Below, in pieces: positions 7,653 through 14,793 of a DNA stretch of 20,787 nucleotides. Each line of letters begins with the position of its first letter. The stretch's first letter is position 1. Source of the stretch: JBOHWJ01 sp050736615. GTDB taxonomy: Bacteria > Desulfobacterota > Binatia > Binatales > Binataceae. Below the pieces are notes generated by a model, which was given only the letters and a program-made list of their open reading frames with translations, ran no database searches and was not told where the DNA came from. The stretch is taken from contig JBOHWL010000286.1 of assembly GCA_050736615.1 (NCBI GenBank), forward strand, positions 1-20,787. Direction: 5' to 3'. The position numbers were made by a program, and so were the translations under genes.

Positions 7653-8351
7653 ATGGACAACTCCCAGCCGCAGCACACCAACCGGCAGTATGAAGAGGAT
7701 TTGCGCGGCTTGCGCGCGGCCTTGCTCAAAATGGGCGGCCTGGTGGAAAGCCAAATCGCCGAGGCAGTCGACTCGCTGGTCACTCGCAACACTGAGCAGG
7801 CCCGTACGATTATCGCGCGCGATGCCGAGGTCAACCGGATGGATATCGAGAGCGACGAGCGTTGCATCCGCCTCCTCGCGCTCCATCAGCCCGCCGCCAG
7901 CGACTTGCGCTTTATCACCACCGGCCTAAAGATTACGACCGATCTCGAGCGCATTGGCGACAATGCTGTCAACATCTGCGAGCGCGCGCTGGAACTCAAC
8001 GAGGAGCCACAGCTCAAGCCGTATATCGATATTCCGCGCATGGCGGCGATCGCGCAATCGATGGTCAAGGACAGCCTTGATGCGTTCATGCGGGATGACA
8101 CCACCCTGGCGGAAGAAGTCATCGACCGCGATGATGAAGTGGACGGACTCAATTATCAGATTTACCGCGAGCTGCTCAGCTACATGGCCGAAGATCCGCA
8201 AACCATCGCGCGCGCGACACGCATCCTGTTCGTTTCCAAATATCTCGAGCGAATCGCCGACCACGCGACCAATATCGCCGAAATGGTAGTCTACATGGTC
8301 AAAGGCCGCACCATCCGCCATATGGACAAAAAGCCGAGCAGCAGTACGTGA
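7653..8351 (+). CDS. phoU: Phosphate signalling protein PhoU
   Basis: Cytoplasmic adaptor that links the Pst transporter to PhoR and restrains the Pho response when phosphate is plentiful, 232 residues. Two tandem PhoU helical domains are visible. The first has the metal-binding LERIGDNAVNICERAL after SDLRFITTGLKITTD, the second has LERIADHATNIAEMVVYMVKG after FVSKY. The ATG at 7653 is chosen because GGGGAGG (7641-7647) sits just upstream; the TTG at 7626 would overlap pstB. The last four bases, GTGA, overlap the phoB start, implying translational coupling. Confidence 0.97.
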   Translation: MDNSQPQHTNRQYEEDLRGLRAALLKMGGLVESQIAEAVDSLVTRNTEQARTIIARDAEVNRMDIESDERCIRLLALHQPAASDLRFITTGLKITTDLERIGDNAVNICERALELNEEPQLKPYIDIPRMAAIAQSMVKDSLDAFMRDDTTLAEEVIDRDDEVDGLNYQIYRELLSYMAEDPQTIARATRILFVSKYLERIADHATNIAEMVVYMVKGRTIRHMDKKPSSST

Positions 8352-9082
8352 ATCAGGCCGCCGACACCAGCCGGCGTCTTCGCCAGAAGATTCTGATCGT
8401 CGAGGACGAAGCCGACATTCGCGAACTGTTGCGCTACAACCTCGCGCAGGAGGGTTTCGCGATTGAAGAAGCCGGTGATGGCGCCGAAGCACTCGAGCGT
8501 ATTGAACGCCGCGCGCCCGACCTGCTCCTGCTCGACCTGATGCTGCCGCGGATGTCCGGCCTTGAGCTATGCCGCCGGATACGCTCCACTCCCGCGACCG
8601 CCACGCTGCCAATCCTGATGCTGACGGCGCGCGGTGACGAAGCCGATCGTGTGCTGGGGCTTGAAATGGGGGCCGACGATTACGTTTCCAAGCCGTTTAG
8701 CCCGCGTGAAGTGGCCGCACGGGTAAAGGCTTTGCTACGCCGCGCCAGTCCGCCCGACGCGGGCGCGCCGGGTCTGTATCAGCGCGGCCGCCTGCGGATT
8801 GATTTCGGCACGTACGAAGTATTTGTCGACGGCGTGAAACGGGAACTGGCGCTGCGCGAGTTTGAGTTGCTCCGCTTTTTCGCACAGCATCCGATGCGCG
8901 TATATAGCCGCGAACAGTTGCTCGATCTGGTGTGGGGTCGCGATACGTATGTTGAGCCGCGCACGGTTGACGTTCACGTGCGCCGGCTGCGCCAGCAAAT
9001 CGAGCGCGACGACGCCAACCCCGAACTGATTCTTACCGTTCGCAGTGTGGGTTACCGTTTCAACCCAGAGGCCCTTGATTAG
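8348..9082 (+). CDS. phoB: Phosphate regulon response regulator PhoB (OmpR family)
   Basis: Transcription activator of the Pho regulon, 244 residues. The receiver domain shows the acidic pocket E19-D20 in ILIVEDEADIRELL, phospho-acceptor D63 in LLLDLMLPRMSG, T93 in MLTARGDEAD and K115 in DYVSKPFSPREV. The C-terminal winged helix carries REFELLRFFAQHP, YSREQLLDLVWG, the recognition helix VEPRTVDVHVRRLRQQIE and the wing VRSVGYRF. It begins with a GTG overlapping the phoU stop, and its own end overlaps the likely phoR start. Its likely target in this window is the Pho box at 4918-4935. Confidence 0.95.
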   Translation: MNQAADTSRRLRQKILIVEDEADIRELLRYNLAQEGFAIEEAGDGAEALERIERRAPDLLLLDLMLPRMSGLELCRRIRSTPATATLPILMLTARGDEADRVLGLEMGADDYVSKPFSPREVAARVKALLRRASPPDAGAPGLYQRGRLRIDFGTYEVFVDGVKRELALREFELLRFFAQHPMRVYSREQLLDLVWGRDTYVEPRTVDVHVRRLRQQIERDDANPELILTVRSVGYRFNPEALD

Positions 9083-10475
9083 ACCGTTCACGCCGCGCCT
9101 TGCCGCAATCATCATAGCCAGTCTGCTGCCGGCGGCGGCGGCCCTGATTGCGCTAGCGGCGGGAGCGGCGGTATCCGCCGCGTGGGTGATCCTGGTGATA
9201 GCGCTGGGGCTGATCTTTGGCGCGCTGTTCGCCCTTCCGCTGCAACGCGAAGCCAACCGCCTCACGGAACGTCTCGACGCACTGGCGGGCGCGCTTGACC
9301 GGCGCCAGCGGCCCTCTTTTTTGCAAGAGAACCGCGGCGCCTCCGCGCGCGCGCAGCTTCACTTGGCCGCGGCGGCCGACGCGATTATCAAGGAACTCAT
9401 CGCGCTCGACGAGCAGCGCGACGAATTCGAGGCGATCCTGCGCAGTATGACGGAAGCCGTGGTGGTCACCGGCCGGCGCGGCGAGGTAGTGCTACTTAAC
9501 GGCGCCGCCCGGCGCATGTTCGAACTCGCGCCGGAGGCCGACTACAGCGGACGCGACTTCGTTGAGTTGTGCCGCGACCCGCGCCTGCAGGAATTCGTCA
9601 GTCAGGCAACCCGGCCGGGCGACGCGACGGTTTTCAATGGGGAGTTTGTGATCCAGAACCCGGCGCCACGCTATCTCCAGGTCAACGCCTCACCAGTGCG
9701 CCAGGCCCCCGGCACTGCCGCCGCCTGGGTAATGGTTTTTCACGACATTACGCAGCTAAAGAGCTACGAGACGGTGCGCGCGGATTTTGTCGCCAATCTC
9801 ACCCACGAATTGCGCACCCCGTTGAGCGCTATCCGCGGCTACGCCGAGACGCTCATGCAAGGTGTCGATGATCCTGAGACTGGCCGCCGCTTCCTCGGCA
9901 TCGTCGAACGCCAGTCGCGCCGTCTGGCACGCCTCATCGACGACCTGGTCTCGCTGTCCGATCTCGAGCGCGGCCTGACTCCACTCAAATTCGAGACGCT
10001 CACGCCTCATCGCGTCATCGAGGAAGCCGCCGAGCTGATGCGTGAGCAAGCCCGGCGACGCGAAATCACGCTCGAAGTGAAAAATTCCAACGAGCTTGCG
10101 CCGATCCGGGGGGATCACGACCGCATGCATCAAGTGATGATCAACCTGCTCGACAACGCGCTTAAGTATACGCCTCGCGGCGGCCACATCCGCGTCGAAA
10201 CACGCGCGGCGCCGAATCCGGCGCGTGCGGAAACGCCGGGCATTGAATTCATTGTTGCGGACAGTGGTGAAGGTATTCCCGCCGCGGATATTCCACGCCT
10301 GACGGAGCGCTTCTATCGTGTCGATCGGGCCCGTTCGCGCGAACTGGGTGGCACCGGCCTTGGCCTCGCGATTGTGAAACACATCGTGCAGCTTCATCAT
10401 GGGAGTCTCAAAATCGAGAGCCGCCTGCGCGAGGGCACCACCGTCAGCGTTTGGATGCCGACGGCGGGGAGCTAA
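9075..10475 (+). CDS. phoR: Phosphate regulon sensor histidine kinase PhoR
   Basis: Membrane histidine kinase that phosphorylates PhoB, about 466 residues from the TTG at 9075. That start overlaps phoB by eight bases and has AGAGG three bases upstream; a GTG at 9045 is the alternative. Domains in order: a hydrophobic hairpin with two membrane spans and hardly any periplasmic loop, as in PhoR proteins that sense through PstB/PhoU; a linker helix; a PAS domain (FEAILRSMTEAVVVTGRRGE); HisKA with phospho-acceptor H244 in NLTHELRTPLSAIRGYAETL; and HATPase_c with N box NLLDNALKYTPRGG, G1 DSGEGIP, F box ERFYRVDRARS and G2 GGTGLGLAIVKHI. All catalytic boxes are intact. It is the last gene of the operon, and I see no clear terminator after it. 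Confidence 0.94.
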   Translation: MIRPFTPRLAAIIIASLLPAAAALIALAAGAAVSAAWVILVIALGLIFGALFALPLQREANRLTERLDALAGALDRRQRPSFLQENRGASARAQLHLAAAADAIIKELIALDEQRDEFEAILRSMTEAVVVTGRRGEVVLLNGAARRMFELAPEADYSGRDFVELCRDPRLQEFVSQATRPGDATVFNGEFVIQNPAPRYLQVNASPVRQAPGTAAAWVMVFHDITQLKSYETVRADFVANLTHELRTPLSAIRGYAETLMQGVDDPETGRRFLGIVERQSRRLARLIDDLVSLSDLERGLTPLKFETLTPHRVIEEAAELMREQARRREITLEVKNSNELAPIRGDHDRMHQVMINLLDNALKYTPRGGHIRVETRAAPNPARAETPGIEFIVADSGEGIPAADIPRLTERFYRVDRARSRELGGTGLGLAIVKHIVQLHHGSLKIESRLREGTTVSVWMPTAGS

Positions 10476-10591
10476 TCACAATTTCGGCGTTGAAGGCCTT
10501 GAAAGCGATGCCGCGCGGCGCCAGGAGCGGCCGATGAGAACCCACCGCCGCAAGGTTGCGAAATAAAATCAGGCTGAACTATGTTGATGAC

Positions 10592-10597
10592 TATAAT
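10592..10597 (+). promoter_or_regulatory. Consensus -10 hexamer upstream of the Rieske oxygenase genes
   Basis: A perfect TATAAT stands about 190 bases before the oxygenase alpha start, in the 313-base gap after phoR. No good -35 is found 16-18 bases upstream, so an activator would be needed if this is a real promoter; aromatic oxygenase operons are commonly activator-controlled. It would give a long leader that contains the direct repeat at 10610-10654. The rest of the gap shows no gene. Confidence 0.4.
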
Positions 10598-10609
10598 GGT
10601 GGCTACATT

Positions 10610-10654
10610 GGCGAAGCCGCAGCCGGAGCGACTACGCGAGGCGAAGCGCAGCCG
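10610..10654 (+). repeat. Near-perfect GC-rich direct repeat in the oxygenase leader
   Basis: GGCGAAGCCGCAGCCG (10610-10625) and GGCGAAGCGCAGCCG (10640-10654) differ by a single missing base and begin 30 bases apart. A weaker related GCGAAG run follows near 10665. It could be a regulator binding array or a dispersed-repeat remnant. Confidence 0.55.
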
Positions 10655-10788
10655 AACTTAATTAGCGAAGGAAGCAAGCGAGTCCGCGCGCCGAATCCGG
10701 AATGATGATGCCGCCACGACGTTGGATGGCGAGCTGAAAGCTAAGTGCGCCGCCAAAGTCATAATGCCGCAGGGAGGAGATTTCCGCC

Positions 10789-12123
10789 ATGACACGGCAG
10801 AAACTTGGCTACAGTGCGCTGATCAAGCGCGGCCGTATTCACACTTCGCTTTATACCGATCAGAACATCTTCGAAGACGAGTTGGAAAAAATTTTCCATC
10901 GCGGCTGGGTTTATGTCGGACATGTCGGCGAAATACCCAACGACGGCGATTTTCGCCTCAAACGGATTGGCCGCCAGCCTGTCATCATGGTCCGCGATGA
11001 TCAGGGCGAGGTGCGCTTGCTGCTCAATCGCTGCCGCCATCGCGGCGCCACGGTATGTCAGCAGGAACGTGGCAATGCGCATGCCTTTCGCTGCGCCTAT
11101 CACGGTTGGACCTATCGCAACAATGGCGAGCTGGCGGGTATTCCGTACCAGGAAGCGTACAACGGCACGCTGTGCAAGGAGGAGTTCGGGCTGCTGCGCG
11201 TGCCGCGTATGGGGATCTATCGCGGCTTCGTGTTTGCGAGTCTCAGCCCGGCCGGCGAGACTCTGAATGATCATCTAGGCCGTGCGCGGGAGCAAATCGA
11301 TCTGTTCGTCGAGCTCGCGCCCGACGGTGCGCTCGAAGTGCGCTCTGGCGGCAATAAATTTGATTTTCCCGCGAACTGGAAGCTGCAGCTCGAAAACGCG
11401 ATGGACGGCTACCATCCCAATTTCAGCCATGAAACCTTTCTGGACATGCTGCAGCGGCAGATCGGCGTGCGGCCCGACGTGTTCAACGGAAACTCAGCCG
11501 GCGAAAGCCGCGATTTAGGTAATGGGCATGTGATGCTCGATTACCGGCGCTATAATCGTGAACACAAGGAGAGAATGCGGGCGATCCTGCCGACCACGCC
11601 GGGTGGCGATTCCTATCGCACAGCATTGGAGCAGCGCTACGGCATCCAGCGCGCGGACGAGATCCTCAACGCCGGCGGAACGCCCGTTTTGATTTTTCCC
11701 AACCTGATCCTGATCGGCGTACATATTCGTGTGGTTCATCCAGTTACGGTTGATCACACCCAGGTATGCCTTTACCCAACCACGCTAAAAGGTGCGTCAG
11801 CCGAGTTGAATACCGCGCGTCTGCGCGGACACGAGTCATTCTTTGGTGCCGCGGGCATGGGCCAGCCGGACGACCTTGAAATGTTCGCGCGTATCCAGGA
11901 AGGGATTCGGGTGGAATTGGAGCCGTGGTTCCTGCTCTCGCGCGGGCTCCATCGCGAGCATCGCGACTCTGACGGCACTCTCGTTGGTCAGATGACGGAT
12001 GAAGTCACGCTGCGCGGCATCTGGAACCACTATAAGCAGGTCATGTCGGCGCGGGAACGAGCTTCGGTCGCGGGCGGTCGCGGACATACCCGCACCTACG
12101 AGCGAACGCCCGTGAGGCAATAA
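10789..12123 (+). CDS. Rieske non-heme iron oxygenase, alpha (catalytic) subunit
   Basis: Large subunit of an aromatic-ring-hydroxylating dioxygenase, 444 residues, the usual length. The N-terminal Rieske domain binds [2Fe-2S] through C82-x-H84 (CRHRGA) and C102-x2-H105 (CAYHGW) with 17 residues between. The catalytic domain has the bridging and mononuclear-iron segment NAMDGYHPNFSH with D206, H209 and H214; the third iron ligand is probably the aspartate in GQPDDLEMFARIQEG. GGGAGG (10772-10777) supports the ATG. The beta subunit starts one base after the stop. No ferredoxin or reductase gene is present here, so electrons must come from elsewhere in the genome. The substrate cannot be read from sequence; an aromatic acid or similar hydrophobic ring is likely from the family. 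Confidence 0.93.
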   Translation: MTRQKLGYSALIKRGRIHTSLYTDQNIFEDELEKIFHRGWVYVGHVGEIPNDGDFRLKRIGRQPVIMVRDDQGEVRLLLNRCRHRGATVCQQERGNAHAFRCAYHGWTYRNNGELAGIPYQEAYNGTLCKEEFGLLRVPRMGIYRGFVFASLSPAGETLNDHLGRAREQIDLFVELAPDGALEVRSGGNKFDFPANWKLQLENAMDGYHPNFSHETFLDMLQRQIGVRPDVFNGNSAGESRDLGNGHVMLDYRRYNREHKERMRAILPTTPGGDSYRTALEQRYGIQRADEILNAGGTPVLIFPNLILIGVHIRVVHPVTVDHTQVCLYPTTLKGASAELNTARLRGHESFFGAAGMGQPDDLEMFARIQEGIRVELEPWFLLSRGLHREHRDSDGTLVGQMTDEVTLRGIWNHYKQVMSARERASVAGGRGHTRTYERTPVRQ

Positions 12124-12124
12124 A

Positions 12125-12598
12125 GTGATCGTCGATCTTCGCGAGGTCGAGCGCTTCCTTTATCGCGAGGCGCGCTTGATGGACGAAAACGCCTACGACG
12201 ATTGGCTCGCCTTGTGGACCGAGGAGCTGACCTATTGGGTCCCGTGCGAGGAGGATGATCTCCAGCCGGAGAACCATATTTCCTTCATCTATGATGATCG
12301 CGCGCGGCTGCGGGCGCGGATCGCGAGGCTTAAGAGCGGCAATGCGCACGCGCAGGATCCGAAATCACGCCTGTGCCGCGTCGTCTCGAACATCGAAGTG
12401 GGGGAACTCTCGCCCGATGACCTGGAGATCCGTTCAAAATTCGTCCTGGGGGAAGTCAGGCGCGGCAAGCAGGACGTGTTTATGGGCAGGACGATTCACA
12501 AACTTCGCCGTCACCCAGATGGACTGCGGATGAGTTTTAAAAAAGTGATGCTGGTGAACAGCGACGAATTTATCGACAATCTGACATTTCTGCTTTAA
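12125..12598 (+). CDS. Ring-hydroxylating dioxygenase, beta (small) subunit
   Basis: Structural small subunit of the SnoaL/NTF2-like cone fold that assembles with the alpha subunit as an alpha3beta3 hexamer. It has 157 residues and starts at a GTG with GAGG (12114-12117) ahead of it. Family marks are EVERFLYREARLMDENAYDDW at the N-terminus (split here as EVERFLYREARLMDEN then AYDDW), WLALWTEELTYWVP, the YDDRARLRARIARL segment, and a C-terminal end NSDEFIDNLTFLL that closely matches the conserved IDNLTFLL tail. It is therefore complete at its 3' end. The frame stays open beyond the stop into an unrelated Rieske fragment, which I treat separately. Confidence 0.92.
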   Translation: MIVDLREVERFLYREARLMDENAYDDWLALWTEELTYWVPCEEDDLQPENHISFIYDDRARLRARIARLKSGNAHAQDPKSRLCRVVSNIEVGELSPDDLEIRSKFVLGEVRRGKQDVFMGRTIHKLRRHPDGLRMSFKKVMLVNSDEFIDNLTFLL

Positions 12599-12763
12599 GA
12601 GCCTCCTGTCGATTTTGAGTCCATTCCGCTCAAACAGCAGGACGGCGAGGTCGGTGGCTTCATCAATTCTTGCCCGCATCGCGGCGCGACGTTAGGCCGG
12701 GCGCGCGCTGGGAATCGCAAAGTGCTGACCTGTCCTGATCACGGCTGGTGTTTCAATAGTTAG
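12599..12763 (+). pseudogene. Rieske-domain fragment of a second oxygenase alpha subunit
   Basis: In the frame following the beta-subunit stop, codons 12632-12760 read QDGEVGGFINSCPHRGATLG, then a short basic stretch, then KVLTCPDHGWCFNS and a TAG at 12761. This is a complete Rieske cluster: C at 12671, H at 12677, C at 12731, H at 12740, with 17 residues between the halves. Its style (FINxCxHRGA, then TCPxHGWxFN) is that of benzoate/anthranilate-type dioxygenases, not of the intact alpha gene upstream, so it is a paralogue. No start codon, N-terminus or catalytic domain accompanies it. The stop falls exactly where an opposite-strand fragment of the same protein type begins. Confidence 0.82.
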
Positions 12764-12973
12764 CTGGCTCTCATGGGCCAAATAGATCCACGTACCCTCG
12801 AAGATATATTGCATCTCGAATTCACACCGGCCGGGGTCGCGAAACAAGTTACGATCCGCCGTAAAGCCCGCCTTGCCCGCGGAGTCCGCGACGAGGTGAC
12901 CAAGCCCCCGATGACCTTCGCCGTTGTGGGCGCGTTCGCCGTCGATTGGCGCCGCAGTACTCTTCGGTTTCAT
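12764..12973 (-). pseudogene. Inverted N-terminal fragment of a Rieske oxygenase alpha subunit
   Basis: The minus strand reads GFTADRNLFRDPGRCEFEMQ and YIFEGTWIYLAHESQ, which is the conserved N-terminal block of benzoate/anthranilate-type dioxygenase alpha subunits (FTDxxLFELEMKxIFEGxWIYLAHESQ pattern). Similarity stops after the glutamine codon at 12764-12766, where the next conserved residues (IPNxxDY) should follow but the sequence switches to the complement of the + strand Rieske fragment. A possible start codon is the complement of 12971-12973, with GAGGG eight or so bases before it, although a dispersed repeat overlaps that start. Together with 12599-12763 this is a rearranged second alpha gene. 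Confidence 0.8.
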
Positions 12974-13030
12974 AAAAGTGCCCTCGCCGCGCGGACCGTT
13001 GCGCTTCTCCATGAAAAATCGGGCCGACCC
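12962..13030 (+). repeat. Short dispersed repeat, copy A
   Basis: The 21 bases 12962-12982 match 14269-14289 at 18 positions (differences only C/T and A/G). About 20-30 bases later both sites carry a related TTCT...GAAAA...CCGAC block. The copy overlaps the start of the inverted oxygenase fragment. Confidence 0.5.
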
Positions 13031-13314
13031 AGGCGAAAGCGCGTGGCAAATCTGGGACAGTGTACGCAATGGCGGCGCTTTCACACGCCTGCGACGCTGG
13101 TACAATCTGTCGGCTGACGCCGGGCGCTTCACTAAACCGCATCCGCGATAGAGAGGAAGTATCCGGTGTGGCATCGGATTGGCGGGTTCGGTCTGGAAGT
13201 TACGCTTCCAGAGGCGCGTGGCGCATAGTATGTTTGATTTGAGATCGTGACAATTGTTCCGCACAACAGTAAATAACCGGGCCCCAGCGCAGTAAGCATT
13301 GAAAGAGATTACAG
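12974..13314. other. Non-coding stretch with a perfect hairpin
   Basis: Some 340 bases with no credible gene on either strand. TCTGGAAG (13192-13199) and CTTCCAGA (13205-13212) form a perfect 8-bp stem with loop TTACG. There is no T-run, so this is not a terminator; it could be an operator or RNA structure. An ACAATTGT palindrome lies at 13250-13257. Both are within 130 bases of the next gene's start. Confidence 0.45.
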
Positions 13315-13872
13315 ATGAATCCAGCAAACAATTATCAGAAGCGGCTGCGCGACGAGATAGGTGCGGTGGAAGGAGAAATCGAGTCGCACAATCAACAAAT
13401 TGAGCTTTTGAATAAACGTCTGGAGGGACTAAGGCGGGCCCTCGAGTTGTTCGATTCGGAACATTCCGCAATTTCGGAGTTGTTGCGGACCGCGGGTGTC
13501 GACGGTGAGATTGATAGCCAACCTGCGGCTTTTAGAGCGCGAAAGTCCGCTCCGAATATAAAACGACACTTACGACAGCGGCCGCCCAGCGCTGGTCATA
13601 AAGCTGGTAAAGCGAAACCGTCGCATATACAAAGAAATGCGGAAAAAGCTGATACGACCCCGCGCCTCAAGCGCGTTGATATGATTGCGGCGACGCTCAA
13701 GCGCCACCCCAGGCTCAGTGTGCGCGATCTGATCGCCGCGCTCGATCAGCAGTTCAATTGGCAAACCACGGAAAGTGGCGTCACCGCTCATCTGTATACA
13801 AATCCCGGACGGTTCGTGCATACCAAGGCCGACCCCGTCGGTAAGCGTCCGGTCTTATGGTCACTGAAGTAG
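13315..13872 (+). CDS. Hypothetical protein: coiled coil plus winged-helix-like C-terminal domain
   Basis: A 185-residue protein of unknown function. Residues about 8-55 (RLRDEIGAVEGEIESHNQQI and LLNKRLEGLRRALELFDSE) form a heptad-like coiled coil. Residues 70-115 are a basic, low-complexity linker. Residues 118-185, beginning RLKRVDMIAATLKRHP and continuing LSVRDLIAALDQQFNW, TAHLYTNPGRFVHTK and KRPVLWSLK, look like a HARE-HTH/winged-helix domain, in which a basic hairpin precedes a terminal strand. That suggests a dimeric DNA-binding protein, by inference. AAGAGA lies shortly before the ATG. Codon use is less GC-biased than in the operon genes, which fits the accessory pocket between the broken oxygenase and the tRNA. 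Confidence 0.72.
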   Translation: MNPANNYQKRLRDEIGAVEGEIESHNQQIELLNKRLEGLRRALELFDSEHSAISELLRTAGVDGEIDSQPAAFRARKSAPNIKRHLRQRPPSAGHKAGKAKPSHIQRNAEKADTTPRLKRVDMIAATLKRHPRLSVRDLIAALDQQFNWQTTESGVTAHLYTNPGRFVHTKADPVGKRPVLWSLK

Positions 13873-14020
13873 TATCAGGTCCGGCACATCTCGTTGGCTT
13901 TTGACCGCATTGGCGGTGAAATAAAAGCGCGGACGGTCACAGCGGAGCGATTCGAAAATCGTCAAGCGCTTGTCACATTTTCGATGCCGATGGGGTTCCA
14001 TGCTGAAGGAGGGCAGTCAA

Positions 14021-14407
14021 ATGATTGCGACTCTTTCAGATTCAATGGCGGCCGCCATACTCGGCGTACTTACTATAGTTAATTGGTACTTGTGGAAGCC
14101 GGCCCTGCGACGACCGGCGCCGTCCGGCGTGGCTGGCAAATCAGCCGATGCGCGGCGTGCACAGCCTAAACGCGATCGGCGCGAGTTCGCTGCGCGCGCC
14201 TTGAGTGTGGAATTGATGCTCCAGCGCCGGCGCAGCGCCGACAGAAGAATTGCGGGCGAATCCGCGTGCTTCGGTTTTATGAAGGTGCCAAAGCTGTCGC
14301 CGAACCAACGCTTGAGAATCGGTGTTTCTAGAAAACGGAGCGAGGCCGACGGTGACTTTAATGAAGCCGCAGGCCTGTCGCGAGGCAACCGACGGACAAG
14401 CGTGTGA
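14021..14407 (+). CDS. Small putative membrane protein
   Basis: Strong Shine-Dalgarno AAGGAGGG (14006-14013) stands seven bases before an ATG opening a 128-codon frame. The N-terminus, MIATLSDSMAAAILGVLTIV then NWYLWKPALRR, is one membrane span followed by positive charge, so an N-out/C-in single-pass protein is plausible. The rest is arginine-rich and low complexity, and the frame runs through dispersed-repeat copy B (14269 onward), so the genuine C-terminus may be shorter or replaced. I do not recognise a family. Confidence 0.4.
   Translation: MIATLSDSMAAAILGVLTIVNWYLWKPALRRPAPSGVAGKSADARRAQPKRDRREFAARALSVELMLQRRRSADRRIAGESACFGFMKVPKLSPNQRLRIGVSRKRSEADGDFNEAAGLSRGNRRTSV
14269..14372 (+). 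repeat. Short dispersed repeat, copy B with a degenerate inverted partner
   Basis: 14269-14289 matches copy A at 18 of 21 positions. The complement of 14351-14372 is a weaker third copy (about 16 of 21), facing the opposite way, and between them near 14324-14336 lies the near-palindrome GTTTCTAGAAAAC. The arrangement resembles a paired inverted REP-like element. It contains no transposase. Confidence 0.4.
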
Positions 14408-14716
14408 GCCTCGTCCATGCCATGCGGCGAGGTTCTTTGTGATGATGCATGCACTGGCGTGTGGCAAGAGTGTGCGCGAAGAGAAGCATTTATTGCGGTA
14501 CGGGTGGCACGCAAACAGCGCCTTGAGACCGTTCCGTCCGCGTGTTACCGTCTTCAGGCTGTGAGCGGTGTGTATTGGAAAAGCTCGGACCGGCCGCCGG
14601 GTCTGAGGCGACGGCTGTCGTCGATTTAACTCACATTCCGCAACCGATGCCGTCGTTGGCTAGCGGCAAGATCGAGTGCGATTAGGTTGGAACACCGCTT
14701 CTTCGATTTCGCCAGC
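14408..14716. other. Gap before tRNA-Arg without recognised features
   Basis: About 310 bases. Open frames here are short, arginine- and cysteine-rich and lack ribosome binding sites, so I read them as non-coding. I see no clear promoter for the tRNA. Confidence 0.5.
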
Positions 14717-14793
14717 GCGCCCTTAGCTCAGCGGATTAGAGCAACAGACTACGGATCTGTGGGTCGGGGGTTCAAATCCCTCAGGGCGCGCCA
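14717..14793 (+). tRNA. tRNA-Arg (anticodon ACG)
   Basis: Full cloverleaf of 77 bases with encoded CCA. The acceptor GCGCCCT (14717-14723) pairs with AGGGCGC (14783-14789), followed by G discriminator and CCA. D stem GCTC/GAGC; anticodon stem ACAGA/TCTGT with loop CTACGGA, anticodon ACG read as arginine; T stem GGGGG/CCCTC (one G-T pair) around TTCAAAT. It reads the CGN arginine codons after A34 deamination. tRNA genes are frequent integration sites, but I find no integrase or duplicated 3' end in the window. Confidence 0.97.

Noticed and set aside
12692..13471. Minus-strand 259-codon frame taken as one gene
   Set aside because: Only the part 12764-12930 or so resembles a protein family. The rest is arginine/cysteine-rich filler, and its tail is the complement of the + strand Rieske fragment.
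14717..14793. tRNA-Arg as attachment site of an integrated element
   Set aside because: I saw no integrase, no second copy of the tRNA 3' end and no phage genes in the window.
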